Below are positions 41,517 through 47,170 of a stretch of 47,170 nt of DNA, piece after piece. Each line of letters begins with the position of its first letter. The first letter of the stretch is position 1. The notes below the pieces were generated by a model that saw nothing but the letters and a program-made list of their open reading frames with translations, was not told the DNA's origin and did no database searches. This DNA comes from an uncultured Lachnospiraceae bacterium (GTDB lineage Bacteria; Bacillota; Clostridia; Lachnospirales; Lachnospiraceae), in the NCBI GenBank assembly GCA_949155905.1, contig CASCWU010000016.1, positions 1-47,170 on the forward strand, given 5' to 3'. The position numbers and the translations under genes were made by a program.

Positions 41517-42590
41517 ATGAAGGAGATTGGGATAGCGATTATCGGCCATGGCTTTATGGGTCATGAGCATGAAGCGATGCTGACCAGGCTGGAGGGATAT
41601 CGGGTCGTAGGAATTTCCGACCGTGATCCGGAGCAGTTGGCCGATGTCAAGGAGGGAATCAAGCGGTATTCCGCAAACGAAGAGCTGTTCGCCGATCCGG
41701 AGGTAGAGGTGGTGCTGATTGCGGCAAACAACAACCAGCACCACGATCTGGTGATTCAGGCCGCGCAGGCAGGCAAGGATATCATCTGCGAAAAGCCGGT
41801 AGCGATGAATACCAAAGAGCTGGAGGAGATGGAGCAAGTTGTAAAGGAATGCGGCGTGAAATTTACCGTCCATCATCAGAGGCGGTACGACCAGGATTTC
41901 CGGATTATAAAGGAAGTCTATGACCAGGGGGCGTTAGGCGAGGTTTACACCCTGAAAAACAGCCTTTATGGATTTAACGGCAATATGCACGACTGGCATG
42001 TTTCTATCAGCGAGGGCGGCGGGATGCTTTACGACTGGGGTGTCCATCTGCTTGACCAGGTGCTGTGGATGATGCCGGGAGCGAAAATCAAAAGCGTGTT
42101 TGCCGATGTCCGCAACGTCATCAATTTTGAGGTAGATGATTATTTTAAAATCCTGTTGCGGTTTGACAATGGCGTGACTGCCGAGGTCGAGCTGGGAACT
42201 TATTTCCTGACGGATAAAATGCAGGAAAAGTGGTTTGAGCGGCATTGGTTTATAGGCGGGAACAAAGGAAGCGCCTATGTCGATGGCTTTGAACCGGAGG
42301 GGAAAATCGTCCGTACCTCCCATTTACTGACAAACGTAGCCGGGCAGCGAACGATGACGGCAGCCGGGCCGACCCGTTCCTTTGGGCCTCCGCCGGAGGG
42401 GAGGATTGTAACAGAGGATGTACCAGGGATAGACACCTGTCATGAGGATTATTTTCGGAATTACCACCAGGCTTATTGCGGAGAGGGCGAATTTTTGGTG
42501 AAAATCTCGGAGACAAGACGGGTGCTGGCTTTGATGGAGGCTGTTCGCAAATCTGCAAAAAGCGAAGAATCCGTGCGCTTTGAAGAATAG
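41517..42590 (+). CDS. Gfo/Idh/MocA oxidoreductase, module 2
   Basis: A 357-residue NAD(P)-dependent dehydrogenase: Rossmann IAIIGHGFMGHEH, catalytic Lys93 in CEKPV, Asp173 and His177 in MLYDWGVHLLD. It belongs to the same family as the DgpA-like protein at 23972 but is clearly diverged (for example an HHQRR loop and the late segment TRSFGPPPEGRI). It lies 81 bases before the second lipoprotein. The likely role is oxidation of a sugar or sugar acid released inside the cell. ATG follows AGGAG. Confidence 0.88.
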   Translation: MKEIGIAIIGHGFMGHEHEAMLTRLEGYRVVGISDRDPEQLADVKEGIKRYSANEELFADPEVEVVLIAANNNQHHDLVIQAAQAGKDIICEKPVAMNTKELEEMEQVVKECGVKFTVHHQRRYDQDFRIIKEVYDQGALGEVYTLKNSLYGFNGNMHDWHVSISEGGGMLYDWGVHLLDQVLWMMPGAKIKSVFADVRNVINFEVDDYFKILLRFDNGVTAEVELGTYFLTDKMQEKWFERHWFIGGNKGSAYVDGFEPEGKIVRTSHLLTNVAGQRTMTAAGPTRSFGPPPEGRIVTEDVPGIDTCHEDYFRNYHQAYCGEGEFLVKISETRRVLALMEAVRKSAKSEESVRFEE

Positions 42591-42598
42591 TCTGATTC

Positions 42599-42639
42599 TA
42601 TCGGAAGCGACAAAACAAAAACGTTTGTCGTTCCCTATA
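42599..42639 (+). promoter_or_regulatory. Inverted repeat before lipoprotein 2, related to 25129-25170
   Basis: The arms TATCGGAAGCGACAAA (42599-42614) and TTTGTCGTTCCCTATA (42624-42639) pair at 13 of 16 positions around a 9-base loop. The right arm and the first module's right arm share TTTGTCGTTC-CTATA. It lies between the oxidoreductase stop and the lipoprotein ATG. Confidence 0.6.
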
Positions 42640-42671
42640 AAAAGGAAAAAAGAAAAGAGGAGGGTTTTTTG

Positions 42672-44378
42672 ATGAAAGCAAAAAAAGGTTTGGCGTTGTT
42701 GCTGATGATGGTTCTGGCAGTTTCCCTGTTCGCAGGCTGCGGAAATAAGGAAAAGGGGAAAAAGGAAGAGCAGAACCAGCAGGTGGAAAAACAGGAAACT
42801 GACGATAAGGGTTCCAAAGACGACGCCGGGAAGGAAGACACCGGCGGGAATACCGAAGGAGAAGAGGCTTCTTCTGGTACAGAGGGCGAGACTGGTACCA
42901 GCGGGATCCAGTTCCCGTTGGCAGAAAAGGAAGAGCTGTCGATGTGGCTGATCTGGACGAACAGCTACAAAGAGGATCCGAACGAGTTGATTTCCGTACA
43001 GAAGGTAGAGGAAAACACCAACGTCCATGTGAAGTGGACTACCGTATCGAGCAATGAGGCAACCGAAAAATTCGGCCTGATGCTGGCCTCCGGAGATTAT
43101 CCAGAGCTTATCTACAGCGCTGCAACTTATCCGAATGGTATGGTTAAGGGTGTAGAGGATGGTGTGTACCTAGATTTGACGGAAGAGATTCCTAAGTATA
43201 TGCCAAACTATGAAGCATTGCGTAGGAGTGATGAAACGGTCTATAAGGATACAGTGACAGATGACGGAAGGTCGGTGGCCGTCTATGTCCTGGCAAGTGA
43301 CGATGAAGGTATCCGGGCAGAAAAGGTATTTGGCGGACTTTTAGTAAGGCAGGATTGGCTCGACGAACTCAAGCTTCCTCTGCCGGAGACGATGGAGGAC
43401 TGGCATACGATGCTGACGGCCTTTAAGGACACATATCATTGCGAGGCTCCGCATCTGATGTTCCGTGACGGAATGGATTTTGTCATGGCCTATGGAGTAT
43501 TGGATGAATTTTACCAGGAGAACGGCACGGTAAAATACGGCCCGTTGGAGCCAAGCTACCGCGAGTATCTGGAAACGATGAATCAGTGGTATAACGAAGG
43601 GCTGATTGACCGGAATTTTATGTCGAGCAGTCAGTTCTGGCCGACAGCAGCAGATACGGCTACCGGACGCGGAGGTGCAGCAGGCGGTATTTGGGGAGAG
43701 GCAGCAGACAGCCTGTTGACGAGAGGCTTGACGCAGGAAGAAAGTTTTTGCTTGACAGCCGTAGCGAACCCGGTGTTAAACCATGGGGATATGCCGCAGA
43801 TAGATACAGGCGCAGACAGCAGGATTTCCAAAATTCCGGTTGCTGTGACGAAAAACTGTAAAAATGTTGAGCTGGCTCTATCCTGGCTGGATTATTGGTA
43901 TACTGAGGAATGTATGATGCTTGCTACTTATGGAGTGGAAGGGGAAACCTATACAAAGGATAGCAACGGAGCAGTGGTCATGACCGATTTGATTATGAAC
44001 AGTCCGGATGGTTATACACCAATGGATGCTCTAAGTCAATATACGTTAGGCGTAGCGAATTTCGGTCTCTATGACTGGATGTCGATGGATGTCTTAAACA
44101 GTGGATCTAAGGCACTTTCTGCCAAGGATACCTGGGATGCGATGGGCAGAGACTTGATTATTCCATCGACCGTAACCATGACACCGGACGAGGCTTACCA
44201 GTATGCGGACAAATACACCGCCGTCCAGACGATGGTACAGGAAATGAGCATCAAATACATGACCGGACAGGAATCCTTTGATGGCTATGATGCCTTTCTG
44301 GACAATCTGAAAAAATATGGAATTGAGGATTGCATCGCTATCTGGCAGGCCGCACTCGACCGGTATAATAACCGATAA
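42672..44378 (+). CDS. Extracellular solute-binding lipoprotein, LplA-like, module 2
   Basis: A 568-residue lipoprotein: signal peptide with lipobox VSLFAGC (Cys about 22), a Lys/Glu/Gly-rich linker (about 25-75), then a type-1 solute-binding fold closely parallel to the first lipoprotein (MWLIWTNSYKEDPNEL; FGLMLASGDYPELI; VRQDWLDEL; YMTGQESFDGYDAF). No permease genes accompany it. GAGGAGGG precedes ATG; the neighbouring TTG two bases closer was rejected. It probably feeds an oligosaccharide or glycoside to the GH5 and oxidoreductase beside it. Confidence 0.88.
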   Translation: MKAKKGLALLLMMVLAVSLFAGCGNKEKGKKEEQNQQVEKQETDDKGSKDDAGKEDTGGNTEGEEASSGTEGETGTSGIQFPLAEKEELSMWLIWTNSYKEDPNELISVQKVEENTNVHVKWTTVSSNEATEKFGLMLASGDYPELIYSAATYPNGMVKGVEDGVYLDLTEEIPKYMPNYEALRRSDETVYKDTVTDDGRSVAVYVLASDDEGIRAEKVFGGLLVRQDWLDELKLPLPETMEDWHTMLTAFKDTYHCEAPHLMFRDGMDFVMAYGVLDEFYQENGTVKYGPLEPSYREYLETMNQWYNEGLIDRNFMSSSQFWPTAADTATGRGGAAGGIWGEAADSLLTRGLTQEESFCLTAVANPVLNHGDMPQIDTGADSRISKIPVAVTKNCKNVELALSWLDYWYTEECMMLATYGVEGETYTKDSNGAVVMTDLIMNSPDGYTPMDALSQYTLGVANFGLYDWMSMDVLNSGSKALSAKDTWDAMGRDLIIPSTVTMTPDEAYQYADKYTAVQTMVQEMSIKYMTGQESFDGYDAFLDNLKKYGIEDCIAIWQAALDRYNNR

Positions 44379-44405
44379 AAACAGTCTTGGAACGGAAGCA
44401 CCCCT

Positions 44406-44450
44406 GGGAGGAATTTCTGGCATGTTTCTTTATGACAGAAATTCTCTCCC
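44406..44450 (+). terminator. Terminator-like hairpin after lipoprotein 2
   Basis: GGGAGGAATTTCTG and CAGAAATTCTCTCCC pair with one bulge around a 16-base loop; the T-tract is weak (CTTTAAAT), so partial attenuation before GH5 is possible. Confidence 0.5.
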
Positions 44451-44465
44451 CTTTAAATAGGGGTA

Positions 44466-44484
44466 AGCCGGACTTTATCCGGCT
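44466..44484. repeat. Short palindrome AGCCGGACTTTATCCGGCT, copy 2
   Basis: Differs from the copy at 8707-8725 by one base and lies in inverted context. It is in the gap between lipoprotein 2 and GH5. Confidence 0.6.
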
Positions 44485-44522
44485 CGGAGTGGAGAGACAG
44501 AACTTAAAATAGGAGAGATAAG

Positions 44523-46235
44523 ATGAGTAAATTTGATAATCAATGTGTAAAAGGCGTTTTGAAAACGCAAGGCACCCGTTTTGTCAACGGGGAAGGGGAG
44601 GAGGTCATCCTCCATGGCTATGGCGTAGCCAACTGGGAAAATGTAGAGGGCTTTATGATTGGCTCTGCGCCATTGCCGCGGGATACGTTCCAGTTTATCC
44701 TTTTTCCGGGGCCGGGAAAGGATCACAACCCGGAACGCTGGACGTGCCGCCGTTTTGTCAGCCAGCAGGTAAGAGAACTGTGCGGCCAGAAGTATTTGGA
44801 TACCTTTTGGGATCGCTGGGAGGAAAACCATCTGCGGGAAGAGGACATTGCACTGATGGCAGATCTGGGCTTTAATTGCGTACGGATCGTGTTAAACGCC
44901 AACGCCCTGTTATATGAGGAGCCAGGGATTCAGTTTCATGAAGGAGGCTTTGGCCGTCTCGAAAAGGTTATTGACTGGTGTGAAAAGTATCGTCTCTATG
45001 CGATCTTAGATATGCATGGGGTAGTCGGAGGCAATAACGGAGCGACCGGAGACAGTCTGTTCTGTGAGTATCCTTCTCTCTTTTTAGATAAAGAATCCAA
45101 GGAACGGCAGATTCTGTTATGGGAGGAAATTGTCCGCCGCTTTGGAAGCCGCTGGATTATAGCCGGGTACGATCTGATCAATGAGCCGGTTTCTTCACCG
45201 GTGCAGCATGAGTACATTCCTTTGCTGGAGCAGTATTATGAGGAGTGCATAGAGCGGATCCGCAAGATTGATACGGAGCATATTTTCTTCCTGGAGGGGG
45301 CAAAATACGCCCGCGATGCACGGATTTTTGACCATTCGTATGATCCGCAGTACCACAACTGGGCGATTTCCATTCATCTTTATGGCGCTTCCCCGGAGAT
45401 TAAGGATTTGTATCCGTGGCTGCTAAAAAGAGAAGAACGAAACGTCCCACTTTGGCTGGGAGAATGCGGAGCAGGGCCGATCAACGATGCCGTATTTTAT
45501 GATATCTGCGCTCATTATGGAGTGGCATATACTCCTTGGGGCTGGAAGACTGCCCTCGACCCGCACGGACATCCTGGCCATGGGCCAGTCAACCATCCTC
45601 TGCCAAAGGACTGGGAAAAGATTCAGGCCTTCCAGATGGTAGGGCCGAGGCCATCCTATGAGGAATCGATCCGTATTATGGATGAATTTATTGAACTGAC
45701 CAAGCTGGAGCATTGCGTGATCAACCGGGATGGTGTCCGTCTGGCTGCGAAAAAGCCGGATATCGACTTGCCAGGCGTGGCTTACGATATGTGGGAGAAG
45801 GACGGCAGGCGTTACTATGGAAGCTGGGAACTGTCGAACTACTTAAATTTCCGGCTGGAAGATCATACAAAGCTGATCTGGGCAAGCAAAAAGGCGCTGC
45901 CTTATCCGAAATTTGCCTGGTATGAGGATAAAAACGAGGAACGGTATCATCCGTTAGAGGATTTGGCTCTGGAGCTGTCCCAAGGAGAATATGCCAATTA
46001 TACTGTGCGAGGGGTTGAGAAGGATTGCCAGGTAAGACTGAGCGGCGTGGGTGCCTGTGAGGTGGAACTTTCCTGTGACGGCGTGACTCTTGGTATTGTC
46101 ACCCTGGAGGAAGGAGATATCCTCAATCCAAAGGAAACGGATGCGGTAGTTCTTTCTCCTGGAGAGGAACGTACGGTAAAGGTGACAGTGAAGAAAGGGA
46201 TACTGCAACTGAAAACCGTGAAATTCGCGTATTAG
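44523..46235 (+). CDS. GH5 glycoside hydrolase, cytoplasmic, module 2
   Basis: A 570-residue enzyme of the same layout as 29566-31281. The GH5 barrel has acid/base Glu221 (DLINEP) and nucleophile Glu314 (WLGECG), with LDMHGVVGGNNG and SIHLYG; the C-terminal ~170 residues form a beta-sandwich. No signal peptide. The two GH5 proteins share the unusual sequence order around MADLGxNxVRxVLNA and YEEPGI, so they arose from a common ancestor, but loops near the active site (FQFILFPGPGKD; GGNNGATGDS) differ and suggest different substrates. ATG follows AGGAG. Confidence 0.88.
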   Translation: MSKFDNQCVKGVLKTQGTRFVNGEGEEVILHGYGVANWENVEGFMIGSAPLPRDTFQFILFPGPGKDHNPERWTCRRFVSQQVRELCGQKYLDTFWDRWEENHLREEDIALMADLGFNCVRIVLNANALLYEEPGIQFHEGGFGRLEKVIDWCEKYRLYAILDMHGVVGGNNGATGDSLFCEYPSLFLDKESKERQILLWEEIVRRFGSRWIIAGYDLINEPVSSPVQHEYIPLLEQYYEECIERIRKIDTEHIFFLEGAKYARDARIFDHSYDPQYHNWAISIHLYGASPEIKDLYPWLLKREERNVPLWLGECGAGPINDAVFYDICAHYGVAYTPWGWKTALDPHGHPGHGPVNHPLPKDWEKIQAFQMVGPRPSYEESIRIMDEFIELTKLEHCVINRDGVRLAAKKPDIDLPGVAYDMWEKDGRRYYGSWELSNYLNFRLEDHTKLIWASKKALPYPKFAWYEDKNEERYHPLEDLALELSQGEYANYTVRGVEKDCQVRLSGVGACEVELSCDGVTLGIVTLEEGDILNPKETDAVVLSPGEERTVKVTVKKGILQLKTVKFAY

Positions 46236-46270
46236 GATCTTTCGTAAGGCTATCAATAGAAATATAACAG

Positions 46271-46327
46271 GATACCTTTTAAGCAGACAAGGGAAAGAAC
46301 CCAAATCTGCTTAGGAGGTATTTTTTG
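46271..46327 (+). terminator. Terminator of module 2
   Basis: ATACC...AAGCAGA and TCTGCTT...GGTAT form an extended stem with an internal loop, followed by TTTTTT. Confidence 0.65.
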
Positions 46328-46374
46328 ATAGCGGGAATATATCCGAAAAAGGCGGCACGATTGTGAAGGGTAGA

Positions 46375-46719
46375 TCAGAAGAGAGGGAAATTCCCACCTT
46401 TATATATAGGCGGTATATTCCGGAGGAGATCGCGCAAATTTACTCTCTGGATTTTCGTGTTCCCCATCAGCTTCTTACGACAGGTCAACCATATGTCCGA
46501 GGGGACTATCCCCTCATGAAGAGCCAACACCAGCGTTTGGTCTTTCAAGTACTGATGCTTCGTTTCTTTCACATCCCGCCCTTGATACAGATAACACCCA
46601 TTTGTGCCGGTAAAGTCAGCGGTGTACTTGCGGAACACATCATAAAGTTGCTGTTCCAATTCCTGGCGTTTGACTGCTTCCTGCTCCGGCGTAAATACTG
46701 GGGAGAGATTCCCCCGCAC
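46375..46719 (-). pseudogene. Large serine recombinase, internal fragment
   Basis: A 114-codon minus-strand frame containing GTNGCYLYQGRDVKETKHQY and LVLALHEGIVPSDIWLTCRKKL, which match the recombinase/zinc-ribbon region of large serine integrases (the 'HEGIVxxxxWLxCRxKL' block before the Cys-rich zinc domain). The catalytic N-terminus is absent and the frame breaks down after about 46400, so it is a remnant. It is joined in another frame to the cysteine-rich VLP fragment upstream. Confidence 0.7.
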
Positions 46720-46907
46720 TCCACACAGCGTTTCAAATCCTTGTCACGGTAAATCTCCGTTTCCAGCGTCCCATCCATCGGCAAGACCGCCCAACGGAAC
46801 CACTTGCAGCAGACGGAGAATGTAATCATCTGCGGACAGGCACAGGTGTCGCCATCGTCCAGCGCAAGGCAGTTTCCACCGTCACAGTTGCAGCGCTCCC
46901 GGCGCAC
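46710..46907 (-). pseudogene. Cysteine-rich VLP-domain protein, fragment
   Basis: The minus-strand frame begins RRERCNCDGGNCLALDDGDT and CACPQMITFSVCCKWFRWAVLP with Cys-rich spacing and continues to KRCVECGG, matching the Cys_rich_VLP family found in conjugative elements of Clostridia. After 46715 the frame goes out of register with the family and into the recombinase fragment. The start is a GTG, or further upstream (NDRLKRNTLAGE) if the earlier frame is part of it. A relic of the same mobile element. The spacer 46950-47073 holds no gene I can support. Confidence 0.65.
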
Positions 46908-47073
46908 TTCCCCGGCCAGGGTATTTCTTTTTAGACGGTCATTTAGTTTTCAAGGGGCTTGTCCGTCGATGAATTATCCCAAGTCTACACTTTTTTAACC
47001 GCCTGCGCTGTATATCCAAGAGGTAGGAAATCTGCCCGGAAAACTCGTTATTTCCACGCTTTCGGATTTGTGG

Positions 47074-47079
47074 TATAAT
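47074..47079 (+). promoter_or_regulatory. Extended -10 for the XRE gene
   Basis: TGGTATAAT matches TGnTATAAT; the -35 position (TTTCCA) is weak. The partial gene begins about 40 bases downstream. Confidence 0.5.
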
Positions 47080-47117
47080 TGAGAAGCGTCAAAGCGAAAG
47101 GGGGCGGCAGTAGGGCA

Positions 47118-47170
47118 TTGACAATACAAGAACGCTTGAAAGACCTGCGTGTAGAGTGTGGCTTGACGCT
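47118..47170 (+). CDS. XRE-family helix-turn-helix regulator, N-terminal end (partial)
   Basis: From a TTG start the frame reads LTIQERLKDLRVECGLTL and runs off the window. This is the beginning of a Cro/C1-type helix-turn-helix (the first helix and turn, RLKDLRxExGLTL). Similar regulators sit in clostridial mobile elements, which fits the recombinase and VLP remnants to the left. The start codon is uncertain because no good ribosome binding site sits at ideal spacing. Confidence 0.6.
   Translation, partial: MTIQERLKDLRVECGLT

Overview
The window looks like a chromosomal segment of a gut-type anaerobic Firmicute, most likely a Lachnospiraceae relative. The reasons are AGGAGG-type ribosome binding sites, sigma-A promoters, moderate G+C with AT-rich spacers, a tRNA-Pro without encoded CCA, and gene families typical of that group: heterodimeric ABC exporters, a VTC/DUF4956/CotH locus, LplA-like solute-binding lipoproteins, AraC-GH39 regulators and a C-glycoside deglycosidase-type operon. 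No rRNA or CRISPR array was seen.

Layout. (1) 1-830: the 3' end of an IS200/IS605-type tnpB with its right end (a likely omega-RNA region), then remnants including a truncated SMUG2-type DNA glycosylase. (2) 933-10503, minus strand: a close-packed run of a GNAT/metallo-beta-lactamase/GNAT fusion, three more GNAT proteins, a flavodoxin-fold oxidoreductase, a frameshifted gene, a 54-residue small protein, a P-loop kinase and a heterodimeric ABC exporter. (3) 10504-15116: a 46-residue small gene under a consensus promoter, an esterase, an EEP-family hydrolase, a methyltransferase and a PAP2 phosphatase. (4) 15123-20526: a two-component system divergent from a VTC-type polyphosphate polymerase, a DUF4956 membrane protein and a CotH-family protein. 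(5) 20531-23777: a second esterase, an orphan promoter/terminator pair around about 460 bp without a convincing gene, tRNA-Pro(CGG) and an APH-family phosphotransferase.

(6) 23972-32939 is the most interesting part. A Gfo/Idh/MocA oxidoreductase, a sugar isomerase/epimerase-fold protein and a DUF6379-type beta subunit sit together, as in the DgpA/DgpC/DgpB C-glycoside deglycosidases of gut Lachnospiraceae. They are followed by a flavodoxin-fold oxidoreductase with a zinc ribbon, a solute-binding lipoprotein, a cytoplasmic GH5 and a GH43. (7) 33635-36031 encodes an AraC regulator fused to a GH39-like domain that appears to lack both catalytic glutamates. (8) 36282-39158, minus: a tightly coupled alpha/beta hydrolase, a condensation-fold acyltransferase and a zinc-ribbon membrane protein (DUF6320-like). 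(9) 39390-46235: an internally deleted alcohol dehydrogenase, a Sel1-repeat protein, and a second glycan module (Gfo/Idh/MocA, solute-binding lipoprotein, GH5) paralogous to region 6. A related hairpin or inverted-repeat motif lies inside both modules. (10) 46375-47170: remnants of a mobile element (large serine recombinase, cysteine-rich VLP protein) and the start of an XRE regulator.

Inferred whole: regions 6, 7 and 9 may form one regulon for import and oxidative cleavage of plant-type glycosides. The lipoproteins would capture the substrate, the oxidoreductase would form a 3-keto sugar, the isomerase-fold/DUF6379 pair would eliminate the aglycone, and GH5/GH43 would trim O-linked sugars. 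No permease for either lipoprotein is present in the window.
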